A DNA stretch of 64,000 bases from Alisma plantago-aquatica (Eukaryota; Streptophyta; Magnoliopsida; Alismatales; Alismataceae), in the NCBI GenBank assembly GCA_963693085.1, contig OY856412.1, positions 1,056,504,244 through 1,056,568,243 of the forward strand. The letters run 5' to 3'. This document shows, piece by piece, positions 50,738 through 61,905 of the stretch (positions are counted from its first letter, which is position 1; each line of letters starts with the position of its first letter). The notes beneath the pieces are model-generated. The model worked only from the letters and a program-made list of their open reading frames with translations. It had not been told where the DNA came from and did no database searches. The position numbers and the translations under genes were made by a program.

Positions 50738-51280
50738 AGAACTCCTAACCCCAACCCTTCTATAATTAGAGGGGTAATGGAGGCTTTCTAAAGCCTCAAC
50801 AATAAGCTCTGATAATTTTTCTCTTCTCACTATTGTGGTAACGTGAGAACCCGAGCATGTTCTACATGTCAAAGGGAGGAATAACAAGAAAGACATGATG
50901 GGGAGAGCAAGTCAACACTAGCATGTTGACTAGAAAGGACAATTCCTTCTTGTCCGTTCATCTATAACGACATGAGTTCACAGTGGTCCCTATGGATTAC
51001 TATAGGGGTGAGCAGGCCATTCCCACCCGCTAGGAGGATCAAGTCAACCACCGTCCATGGTGATCAACTAGGAGGCCGTTGTCTATGTCGTCCAAGTGCA
51101 ACTTGAAGAAAGGAGCACACTGCAGCAAGCGATAATTGATGAACTTGCTCCAAGTTTAGGTATAAACCTTACAAAACCCCCTTCCCAATACATAGTTGCT
51201 GATGTGATGTACTGTTCTAAGGGAATATGGTAGTAAACTTTTTGTTTCCACTGCCATATCTGATGATATATATTCCTACA
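50738..51280 (+). repeat. 5' LTR of F, second part
   Basis: Aligns with 58329-58865 (for example 'actcctaaccc', 'gtataaacctt', 'acatagttg.tga'). It ends CCTACA. The TATA-like site of the 3' LTR is here decayed to TATAATTAGAGG (50760-50771). Confidence 0.9.
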
Positions 51281-51281
51281 A

Positions 51282-51293
51282 TGGTATCAGAGC
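51282..51293 (+). other. primer-binding site of element F
   Basis: TGGTATCAGAGC, perfect match to the initiator tRNA-Met site, one base after the LTR. Confidence 0.95.
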
Positions 51294-52752
51294 CACGTTA
51301 ATTCACTATGTTTTTGGATTTAATTGATATGATCAAATTTGTTTTTATTCATATATTTATTACATGTAATGTGAATATTTAAATGATTATTGTGCATATT
51401 AGATTACATACCTCATATGATCCTTGTATATATGATATGATATACATGTGCAATTTATATGTGTTGCCCTAAATTGGTTTTGATGGTATATGATAGAATG
51501 GTTATGGCCAATAACCCCTAGATATTTGTGGTTGGTTGGATGGTTGTTAATCCTATTTCATATATTGGTTTGAATAATGAGCCTCTCTACTTTTCCATAT
51601 GTAAAAGTATTAATTATCTCCTTCCTATACACCCCTCGAATGTATCTTTATGTTTCCTTGTTTTCGTGTAATATGTTAAATAAGATTAAAATGGCTTTAA
51701 TCCTTGTTATGGCAAAGAAGATGTTTTGCACCAGACGAGCCACCCATTTTAGAAGATGAACCAATTAGTTGGAGGACCAATGAGGCCATACAAGAGGAGC
51801 AGCTAAACTAATTGGTTGGTGGCCCAACCAATTGACTGGAGGTGTCTAGAGGGCGCTTGGAGTGGAGAGTGGACAACCGTTCTGGGAGACCAACAGACAG
51901 ACCAGGAGGTGAACCAATTGTTTAAGAGTTGAAATAACTGACCCAGATTGGTTCAAGCATAGATCTTCATCAACATTTGGTTTTGGCATATGATGTGGAC
52001 CTTAGGCGGTAGTAGTTTGTTGTGGCTCTAAGGAATTACAGTAGTATGTCCATAACCATCGCTTGTGTTTTATAATTGCATATTTTCATTTATTGGATAT
52101 AGCATGTATATGATATGTACTATATTATGTGGTGATTGGATATGTATATGTATATAAATATAAATACCTCAATAAAATATTAAGTCTTAGATGCTTTCTA
52201 TAAGAAAAACACAAGCAAATCTTGATCGACTATGTGTGGGCATGCCAAGCATGGTGCACTTTCTATCTCATGGAAGTGTGATGGGTGTTACATGGGTCTG
52301 CCAAGCTGGGTGCATTATTCTCATGTTGGTTTTTGGGTCAGGCTTAACTAGGTGATTTTAATGATTTTATATATTTCTTTTATCTTAATTAAAAATACTA
52401 TTTATATAAAAATAATAATATTACCTAGAAGCATGCTTATGACTATGGCAAAGAGTTGCGCATGCCATCTATCTAAGAATTGTGTATGATGCAATTGGCG
52501 AACGTTTCCTACCTTAATGATTGATTATGGAAACTAGAGTTGTCTGGGTAATAACTCAATTATTTTGGGTCTAGGCATACTAGAAGGTTGTACACTGCAA
52601 TCTTCTAGATTGATATGTGAGGTTTATCAATTTAAATAAAATAGTGGAAGTGATTATTAACTAAAGGCCTAACTAAACATTGTCAAAATTTATTTTAATC
52701 AAATCAAATCAAAAGTGTTTTGAAAAATTGTAGAATTTCCTTGTAAAATCAA
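51294..52752 (+). other. leader of F, no gene
   Basis: About 1.5 kb untranslated leader. Between 51750 and 51960 a phrase of the type ACCAATTGGTTGG recurs in both orientations, similar in style to the palindromic GAACCG phrases in the LTR. Confidence 0.6.
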
Positions 52753-55700
52753 ATGGCAACTAATAACATGTTTTTTTTATGATCAATCCTTGAGAAAGAC
52801 AAGTTGAATGGGAATAATTTCCATAAATATTTCATGGATTTGAGAATTGTTCTCACACATGAGCACAAGATCTATGTCCTAGAGACACTAGAGCGAGATA
52901 TAACTACTCCCATTCCACCTAAGGTTGACAGGGATGTTGATAAGTAGCACTCTAAAGATGTTGTAGATGTCAAGTGTCTAATGATATGCACAATGAACTA
53001 TGAGTTGCAGAGACAGCGTGAGAACATGGACGTTATTGAGATTCTAAAACATCTTAAAAACATGTACCAATATCAGGCAAGACAAGAGAGATATGATGTC
53101 TCCAAGACGTTGTTCAAGTGTAACATGGCATAATGAGATCTAGTAGGTTTCCCATGTGCTCAAGCATATTGGGTATGTCGAGAACCTCGCTAGATTGGGA
53201 TTTCTCTTGGGTCAGGAGTTAGCCACAAATATGATCCTACCGTCACTGCTAGAGTCATATAGCTAGTTTGTCATAACCACAACACGAACAATTTTGACAA
53301 GCCATTGTCAGAATTACTTGGCATGTTGAGAACTGATGAAGAGAAAATGAAGAAGGATAAACCCAAATCCATGATGATAATAAGAAAATGAAAGGGGAAG
53401 TCCAAGGGAATCTACAAAGCTAAGAAGATTTCTAAAGCTGGCAAGAAACCCAAGTCTTCTATGCTCAAAGCAAAGGGAGGCAATTGTCACCACTATCACC
53501 AGCCTAGACATTATAAGAGGAATTGCCCTCACTACCTAGAGGAACTAAGGAGGAAGGAGGGGATAGAGATCTCCACTTTAGGTATATACATTATTCATAT
53601 AAATTTGTCTACTTATTCATCTTGGCTAGTAGATATCGGATGTGAATCTCACAAATGTTTGAATATGCAGGATATGAAAAGAAGTAAGCCTTTAAGAAAG
53701 GGTGAGGTCAAACTACGCGTTGCAAATGGAGTAAGAGTTGTTGTCACTGTAGTTGGAACCTATCATTTATCTATGTATAATGGGCTTGTAATATATTTTA
53801 ATAACTGCTACTTTGTACCTTCCATAAATAGAAACATTATATATGTATCTTGTATGGACAAGGATGGATATGAATTTCATACAAAGAATGGTTAATGATC
53901 TATTTCAAAACATGAAACCTTTTATGGCAGTGCCCCAAAGTCTTGTGGTCTTTAATTCCTGGGTCTAAAGAAAAATTTTATAACATTAATTTAAAAATAT
54001 TAAAACTCAATAACTCAACCTAGGGCACATCAATGAGAATTGCATATCTAGACTCCATAAATATGGTTATTTAGACTCTTGTAATTTCAAATCAATAAAG
54101 ACATGTGAGTCTCGTTTGTTTGGCAAGATGACAAAGACTCCCTTCACTAAAAATAGTGAGAGGGATAGTGATCTATTCGAACTCATACATACTGATGTAT
54201 GTGGCCCTTTTAGAACAAATGCTAGAGGTGGTTATCAATACTTCATTACCTTTACTGAAGACTTCAGTAGGTATATTTATGTTTACTTGATGAAATATAA
54301 GTTAGAATCTCTTGAAAAGTCTTAGGTTCTTATGAATGAAGTACAAATCAACTTGGTAAAAGTATTAAGGAACTTCATTCTAATCAATGTGTAGAATACT
54401 TAAGACAAGAGTTTGAGGACCTTCTATAAGACCAAGGTACAGTATCACAATGGGCTCCACCTGGAACACCATAGCACAATGGTGTATCAGAAAGAATGAA
54501 TGGCACATTACTAGATATGGTGAGATCTATGATGGTTTTTGTTTATCTTTTGACTTCCATATAGGGTTATGCTCTAGAAATAGATGCATTTACACTAAAC
54601 TATGTACCATCTAAATCGGTTCAAAAGACACCATATGAGATATGGTATGTAAAGTGTCCCAATGTGTCTTTTATGAAGATTTGAGGTTGTGAAGCTTATT
54701 TTTTAAAGCAACTTCCCAAAAAACTTGGACCCAAATCAGTTAAATGTTATTTTTTTAGATATTCTAGAGAAACTAAAGGATATTACTTTATACTCCATCT
54801 AACAACAAAGTGTTTGTTTCCAAAGATATTGCATTCCTAGAAAAGGAATTCATTTCTAAAGGAATCAGTGGGAGAAAAGTAGAAATCAAATATGCTCGAG
54901 ACCAACAAGAAAACATTGAGCCTATAGAGGTACAAGAGGATAATAGAGACTCACAAATTTTTGTGGAATATCAAATTCCTCATGTAACATAGGAATTTCA
55001 TAGATCTAGTAGGACATGCCTCGATCCAGATAGATTTGGTTATCCTATGACTCAAGAAGGCGATAAGTCGATCATTGATGATGAGCCAACTACATACTTA
55101 GAAGTTGTTAAGAGACTAGAATCTAAGAAAAGTCTTGAGGCAATGAGATCTGAGATGGAATCCATGTACACCAATAAGGTATGGACCTTGGTGGATCCAC
55201 CTAATGGAGTAAAACCTATAGGGTGCAAGTAGGTTTTCAAGAAGAAGACTAAAACGGATGGTAATATACACACTTACAAAGTTTGATTGGTTTCAAAGGG
55301 TTTTAGAGAAGTTCAAGGTGTTGACTATGATGAAACATTTTCTCCAATTTTCATGGTAAGTCCATCAGGATCATGCTTTCTATTACAACTTATCATGAGT
55401 ATGAGATTTTGTAGATGGATGTTAAAATTGTATTCCTTAATTGTAATCTTCTTGAGGATGTGTACATGTCACAACTTGAGGGTTTTATAAATCCAAAGGA
55501 TGCAAATAATGTTTGTAAGCTACAAAGGTCAATCAATGGATTGAAGTAAGCATCTTGGTCCTGGAATCTTCAATTTGATGGAATAGTCAAAGAGTTTGGC
55601 TTTAGACTAAATAGAGATGAACCATGTGCTTACAAGAACGTTAGTGGGATCATGATTGTATTCTTCATATTGTATGTGGATGACATAATCTGGATTGGGA

Positions 55701-56487
55701 ATGACATTCCTACTTTGCAAAAGGTAATGACTTGACTAGGAAATACATTCTCTATGAAGGACTTAGGTGAAGCATCCTACATATTAGGAATCAAGATCTA
55801 TAGAGATAGATATAAAAGGTTTCTTGAGCTAAGCCAGAGGACATACATTGACAAAGTATCAAATAGGTTTGACATAAAGAACTCTAAGAGAGGAAACATG
55901 TCCATGTCTCATGGAGTATCTATCTCTAGAGCTCAACGTCCCAATTCTTGCAAACAAAGGGAGTGCATGAGTAAGATTCCATATGCATCAAAAATTGGAT
56001 CTATCATGTACACAATGTTATTTACTTTTCCAGATGTCTCGTATGCCTTGAGCATGACAAGCGAATATCAATCAGATCCTAGTGAAGCTCACTGGACTGC
56101 CACAAAGAACATGCTTAAGTACTTGAGAAGAACTAAGGTTTGGTTTCCTATCTATGGTGGTGAGGAAGAGATGGTCATAAGGGGTTACACTGATGCAAAC
56201 TTCCAAATTGGTAAAGATGACTATGGATCATAGTCTAGATTTGTGTTTTGACTAAACAACAGAGTTTTAAGTTGGAATAGCTCCAAGAAAGAGGACTCTA
56301 TAATAGAGGACAAATATATTGATGCATCCAATGTAGCAAAGGAGATTGTTTGGATCTAGAAGTTCATCTCATAACTTGGGGTTATTTCAAGCATCGATGA
56401 TGCAATTGAGATATATTGTGACAACAATGGATCTATTTCACAAGCTAAGGAACTCATATCACATCAGCATTCTAAGCACATACAAAT

Positions 56488-56500
56488 AGGGCTCCATCTT
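56488..56500. other. SINE target-site duplication, left
   Basis: AGGGCTCCATCTT, identical to 56654-56666. Confidence 0.93.
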
Positions 56501-56585
56501 GGGATTAAGAGAGAAATATTCCCCCCTCCCATGCCCGTGGCAGAGGCCGAATGCCCGGGAGGGTGGTAAATCAAGGCAACAACTG

Positions 56586-56597
56586 GGATTCAAACCC
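56586..56597 (-). promoter_or_regulatory. SINE B box
   Basis: GGGTTTGAATCC on the minus strand; pol III internal promoter element. Confidence 0.85.
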
Positions 56598-56628
56598 GGG
56601 TCCCTTTGTTAGGGGACACCGTGCTTGA

Positions 56629-56640
56629 CCACTTGAGCCA
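56629..56640 (-). promoter_or_regulatory. SINE A box
   Basis: TGGCTCAAGTGG on the minus strand; spaced 31 bases from the B box, as in tRNA-derived promoters. Confidence 0.85.
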
Positions 56641-56653
56641 CTCCTTGTCGGAA

Positions 56654-56666
56654 AGGGCTCCATCTT
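56654..56666. other. SINE target-site duplication, right
   Basis: AGGGCTCCATCTT. Confidence 0.93.
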
Positions 56667-56834
56667 ATATGAGAGATTGTATAACGAGAAGATATGAAGA
56701 TTTGCAGAGTACCAACTGAGATCAATGTGTCTGACCCCTTGGAAAAAGCACATTCACAACAAAAGCATGATGGCCATGTTACATCATTTGGGATTAAATT
56801 CATGGGTGATTGGCTCTAAGTGCAAGTGGGAGTC

Positions 56835-58865
56835 TATTGGTATGTATGCCCAGAGAGCCAATCATATGATGATTGTGATGGCATATCATGAAAATGATTT
56901 GATTAATGATAAAGGAAATCTTCCAATTTATTCTATTTTTTCAGTTATGAGATAATGATATTACGTAATAAATGTCTAAACAATGATATTACTGAATTAC
57001 GTATGTCTTTAGGTAGAGGACATGAACAATGAGATCATAGAGATGATAAAAGTATATGCATTCGTATTATGTCCCTAGTCAGTTTTTATTGTGGAAGGCT
57101 AATTGACATCAATAACACATAAGACTAGAGTCTATTTTGGATGACGATAGAATCTCATTAAGTCATGATATGTGATATCAAACCAAACACATATATACTT
57201 GTTAAAGATTAGTTTATCAAAAAGACCCACCTTGAAAGTGATGCATGGAAATCATAGATTAGTATTCAGAATCATTTCTTATAGTGATCGTGGTGATTGG
57301 GGTTCTTAGACCTGAATCATTACACTCATAACATGTCGTTCGATGTACTTTGACATCATCCACCATGACCTTGACTAAGGGTTGTCATAAAGGTGGTTCT
57401 TGGGTGCATTGTAACACTTGGAGATGAATGTGAGTGATGTAGATGGAATTTGTCCCTCCTACATGATCATGATATCCTGGCCAGTTGATAAGAGAAACTG
57501 AGAAATGCATGGTCATGCTCATGTGAGTCAATATGTGATATTGAGCTTATATATATCTCATACATCCAATTCTAGTTTGAGGAACATGGATTGATTATTG
57601 AACAGGATGATGTTTCCATGCCTTGAGTTCAATTTGGATATCAATGACAAAGAAACTATACGATCACTAAAACATCAATCACATATTGTAGGTTGAAGTT
57701 GTTCTCTAAATTTCCTCTTACTTAGGTAGCAATGATGTCTTTCCAGATTCCACTCATTGCTTGTCATGTCATAAGTTGGTTATGGACATAAACTATCTAC
57801 GTAACTTGGAACCTATAGGGTAAAACACATAGGATACACTTGGAATAGGAGTTTATTCGTGAATGATGTTTAATTGATTACTAAAGTGTTAGCCATTCAA
57901 TCTTGAACAACAATGGTTGGAAATTGACTAACTAGACTATGAACCAATAGGTTCGAGTTTTGAGTTGATCGATTCAAGTTTCGGGTAAATTTTAACCATC
58001 ATTGGCAATCAGAACTCTAAATGACTGGTTTATTAAGTGAGTTGATTGGCTCAGATGTCTAAACTGGCCCGTTCAATTTGTGAACTGACTGTTTGGTAGA
58101 TCAATATGATTGGATCGTGGATTGATGTTGATGTCATGTTATGCATTAATTGAATGTCAATTTCCAATATAATTGTGAATAGGAAACATAGTGATATGAT
58201 CAATTCAAGTGTTGAACTGATCATCTCATGTGTGAACTAACCGGTTCACTAGTGAACTAATTGGTTCGTCATTCACAGGTTCCAAAAAATTCATGACATT
58301 AAGTCTTTTCAACTCCTGCTCAGACTAGAACTCCTAACCCTGGCCCTCCTATATATAGAGGGTAGTCGAATCTTTCTAGAGACACAAAAGTAAGCTCTGG
58401 AAATTGTTGTCTTCTTACAGTTGTGGTAATGTGAGAATTCGAGCAAGTTCTACTCATCAAAGGGAGGAACGACAACTGAGAGACAATTAGGAGAGCAAGC
58501 CGATGCTAGCACATTGACTAGAAAAGACAACTCATTCTTGTCCATTCATCTAGAATGTCAAGAGTTACTAATGGTATGGGTGGACTACTATAGAGGTGAG
58601 GAGGCCATTTCCACCTACAAGGAGGATGAAGTCAACCATCATCCATGGTGATCAACAAGGAGGTTGTTACCGACACCGTCCAAGTGAAACTTGAAGAGAG
58701 GAGCATGATTCAGAAAGGGATAGTCTCTAGACTTTCTCCAAGACTAGGTATAAACCTTGCAAACCCTCCTTTCCATTACATAGTTGTTGACACAATCTAC
58801 TGTTCAAATGGATGGCACTAAAATTTGTGTTTCTACTGCCATTATTGATGCCATATTTCCCTACA
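56835..58865 (+). repeat. 3' LTR of element F (2031 bp)
   Basis: Starts TATTGGTATG right after the purine-rich AAGTGGGAGTC and ends CCTACA. Collinear with the two 5' LTR parts. Confidence 0.92.
58350..58361 (+). promoter_or_regulatory. TATA box in 3' LTR of F
   Basis: TATATATAGAGG, a canonical TATA box about 510 bases before the LTR end. The homologous site in the 5' LTR is mutated. Confidence 0.6.
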
Positions 58866-60780
58866 TGTTAATGGTTTTCCATGTTCCCTTTGTTTGTGCC
58901 TTTAACCTACAAGATCTACCCATTAACCAAGTTTTACGCCAGTGAAGATTGCCTCCAACTAGGTTTCCTAACCATAGTTAGGTAAAATTGAATCATAGAT
59001 TCAACCTCATGAGCCTATTTTCACTAAACAAACAACATATGCTCTTAATTTCACTGGCTATTGTGAGTTTCGGTACGCCTTGTTGGATTTATGTCACCCA
59101 TATGAACCCATTAGCTGGTTCCATGTGTGCGATAACCTAATTTTTGAACTTTTAAACCACCTACTAGCTTCTCAAACCATGGCACGGACTGGTGGTGAAG
59201 ATCCAAGGTGTTGGAAGTGTAGTTCATTAAGTTGTAAGGACTGTAAGATGAGGATTTTAGGGAGTGCAATTTGTCAAGATTTTCCACAATGGATCCTGAA
59301 TTTGATCACAAGGATTGTGCTAGGGTCAAGATTATGAAAAACTCGTATTTCTTAAGTGTGATTAAACATGAGAGGGTATGTTCTCCCAGTACTTCCTTCA
59401 TTTCATTCCTTTTATGTAACGCTCCATATGGACATTTTAGTAATATCTCCTTTGTCCTAAGTATATTCACCACTTAGAGTTTTAGCCATGTGGCCATCAG
59501 GTATTGGGCCACCTCAACAGGCTATGGCCAGTGTACACACATAGACTTATCTCACTTCTTGATCGGTCAGAACCTAGGAAATCCACATCTAATTACATGG
59601 ACCTCAGAAAATTATTTACAAGTACTCGTTAGATAGGTTTTGAGAAAAGGAACATCCCTGAACCACTATTAGACCTTAAATATCAACCTAATTTCCATAT
59701 TTTACTATAAATCATTCAATAATGTTAATGAAGAGCAATTAATTCATGATTATGTTGCATACATGATCATTAGGGTTGAATCTGGAATCAAGACATTTGT
59801 TACACCTCCTTGTACTAAGGTGAGTGGGTCATACACATTGAGTATTAATTAGATATCATGGTCTTATATTACTTTCTTACTTATTCATTTAAAGAATCAA
59901 TTCATTATTATTCACATCATGGTTATGGAAAATTTTCTCATGTTTAGAATTTATGTTTTCTTCTATTTTAATATTTATGTCTTCATATTGACTTACATAT
60001 TACTATCATGTTAATAAATCATGAAATCTACATGATGATGTTTAATGAACTTAGAAATCATGTTATGTTAATATAGTCCTCTCAATCATGTCTAAGTGGT
60101 CCTTAACCGGCCTTATTAGATCTATCAGATCATCATGTGAACCTTAAGTAGCCTTATGTGAGCCTTAACTGGCCTTATGTGAGCCTGAAATGGACTTATG
60201 AGCATAGTGGTGCACTTAGGAGAGTGATTATATTAACTCAATATAAAAAAACACATTTTTCATGTAATCATGTCAATTTATTTAAGTCTTCCAATGATCT
60301 TGTTAATCATGTTAAGTAGTCATTTTTCAAGTTATTTTCATGTCATTTCAAGTACATGTTATTGTCATGTATAACTACTCAGTGCCACTCACATATTTTA
60401 CATTGCTTTGCATGGCTAAGGATGAGATGTCTACATGTGAGAAGAAGGAGAAGAATTAGAACGAAAGACATTACTCTAAGGATAAAAAGGACTCAGTGGG
60501 ATACTAGGATTGCTCTGGTGGGGTGTCATAATCCACATCAGTTAAACTTCATGTTTTATGATTAGTTATTTATTCTTAGATTTTTTAACCATGTCATCAA
60601 TTTCTATTAAGTTTGCTTTTATGAAAACTTTTAGAGAATGAAATGTGATCTTGTGTTGGTTATTATTTCAATTATTCATTATGCATGATATTCAAGGGAT
60701 ATGACACCTTATTGATATTATTTGACTAGAATTGATGCTTCTTCTCATGTGTATGTGTGAAAAATTTGGGTTGTTGTGAC
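58866..60780 (+). repeat. 5' LTR of E, second part
   Basis: Resumes the E LTR after F ('ttaatggttttccat...'), matching 62790-63540. Later parts have no partner within the window because the 3' LTR is cut off. It contains a 21-bp tandem repeat at 60139-60201. Short frames (59080-59477, 60356-60565) are LTR text, not genes. Confidence 0.8.
60139..60201. repeat. 21-bp tandem repeat, three units
   Basis: Units at 60139, 60160 and 60181 (GAGCCTTAACTGGCCTTATGT type); a fainter fourth lies near 60098. Confidence 0.85.
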
Positions 60781-61905
60781 TTGGTATCAAAGCAAAAGGA
60801 TAGTTGTCCACCAGGAACTATCATGGTTATCAACTATTTTAGTGTCCCTTTAACTCCACTAGGTTTAAGATCTACTTATACTAATAATATTTAGGAAATC
60901 TAGTCGTGAGATTAGGATGAATATGCCTATTACTTAAGCAGTGGTCAAAGACAGAAAACCTTAGTTTGAAACATTAAGTCTTGAGGTTTATGTATATGAA
61001 AACATGTGCATTATGGATGAATGTTTGTCTAGTTTGGACCTTTTTTATTAACCTTTGCATATGACATGTCCTCCCATTTGTTAGTGGTTTGGCCTACTAA
61101 TGGAGAAGTGTAGAGGGCATTCCATGAGCATAAAAACTTATTGTGTGTCTCTTTCATGCTTACTAGTGCATGTGGTATGGAACATGTGCACTATTAGGTA
61201 GGTGAAGGGTAGTATAATAAGGTCTCAAATTCTTGGGTGTGTGCCTGATCAACACATATATGGGGATGTCAATAGGATGGGTAATACAAAAGACCTAAAT
61301 TAGATAGTCAACTAAACTTATTACATTAATTAGTGAGAAACCATTGTCTATGCCCAATTTAGATGTTAAATACATTTATGATTAAGTTATGAGTATGAAA
61401 AATAGATAATACAAGTAATTTGAAGAAAGTAATGTTAATAAAGTGATTCACCAAGATAAATGAGCACTTTTTTGTAATGTTCACTTTGATGCAAAGAGAC
61501 ATTGGCAGCAATGAGAACTTTGGTGCAATGAGCTCTTTGGAGCAATGAGCACTTTGGTGCAAGGTTATGTGTATAACTCACCTTAAATGACTCGTTAATT
61601 GTAAATAATAAGACTATGTTACTGATAAATGTATGTGAGCACTTTTTGACATAATAGATGGTGAAAGTATGGTCTAGTTTTTAAGCTCCATTAGTAACAT
61701 ATGCATGTGTTAGTTTTGTTAAACATGCTAGACATGATATAGTTATCCATGTTAACACCATATGATGAACATGTTAGTACATAATTATGAGTCTTTATGA
61801 CAACATTAACGTGTTAGTCTGTGTATATGTGAAACCATAAGGTGGGTAGTACCATGTTAGTACATGAAAATTTCAAGGAGAAAATTTCTATAAGGTGGGT
61901 AGAAT
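60781..61905 (+). other. interior of element E, coding-less, with PBS and PPT
   Basis: Primer site TGGTATCAAAGC at 60782-60793. No gag or pol similarity in 1.1 kb. Polypurine tract TAAGGTGGGTAGAAT at 61891-61905. A 17-bp tandem repeat lies at 61508-61558. Confidence 0.75.
61508..61558. repeat. 17-bp tandem repeat, three units
   Basis: GCAATGAGNNCTTTGGW units at 61508, 61525 and 61542. Confidence 0.9.

Larger units (their letters stand above)
56501..56653 (-). mobile_element. tRNA-derived SINE, 153 bp, full length
   Basis: On the minus strand it begins TTCCGACAAGGAGTGGCTCA. An A box follows (TGGCTCAAGTGG, 56640-56629) and then a B box (GGGTTTGAATCC, 56597-56586), the internal RNA polymerase III promoter of tRNA-derived SINEs. 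The body ends GGGAGGGGGGAATATTTC, then a short tail TCTCTTAATCCC. A perfect 13-bp target duplication flanks it. The interrupted copia RNase H reading resumes across it when one duplication is ignored. Such elements move with LINE-encoded proteins. The exact plant SINE family is not determined here. Confidence 0.92.
52753..56810 (+). pseudogene. copia gag-pol relic of element F
   Basis: Starts at ATG 52753 (MATNNMFFL, then a stop). Gag (52780-53460) keeps EKDKLNGNNF, IYVLET and LSELLGML. The zinc knuckle at 53485-53527 (CHHYHQPRHYKRNC) lacks its second Cys. The protease reads SWLVDIGCESH (about 53620-53650). Integrase: HTDVCGP near 54187, then SNQCVEY near 54385 (second catalytic Asp replaced by Asn), then NGVSERMNG near 54479. 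Reverse transcriptase includes GFREVQGVDYDETFSP (55300-55350) and the catalytic LYVDD (55670-55684). RNase H runs 56185-56810 (TDANFQ, YCDNNGSISQAKEL) and is interrupted by a SINE at 56501. Numerous stops throughout. Order INT before RT is diagnostic of Ty1/copia. Confidence 0.9.
35188..58865 (+). mobile_element. element F: Ty1/copia retrotransposon, degenerate, carrying nested G and a SINE
   Basis: LTRs: 5' = 35188-36741 plus 50738-51280 (split by G), 3' = 56835-58865 (2031 bp). They begin TGTTGGTGTG / TATTGGTATG and end CCTACA. A perfect primer-binding site TGGTATCAGAGC (51282-51293) follows. Gag, protease, integrase, reverse transcriptase and RNase H relics follow in copia order (52753-56810), and a purine-rich AAGTGGGAGTC precedes the 3' LTR. 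It lies in the 5' LTR of E. TGTTT (35181-35185) and TGTTA (58866-58870) look like an eroded target duplication, with CA intervening on the left. Confidence 0.92.

Noticed and set aside
59080..59477. Cys-containing frame (CWKCSSLSCKDCKM) resembling a zinc ribbon
   Set aside because: It lies in the 5' LTR of E; the matching place in the 3' LTR (about 63160-63260) has frame-breaking differences, so it is not conserved as protein.
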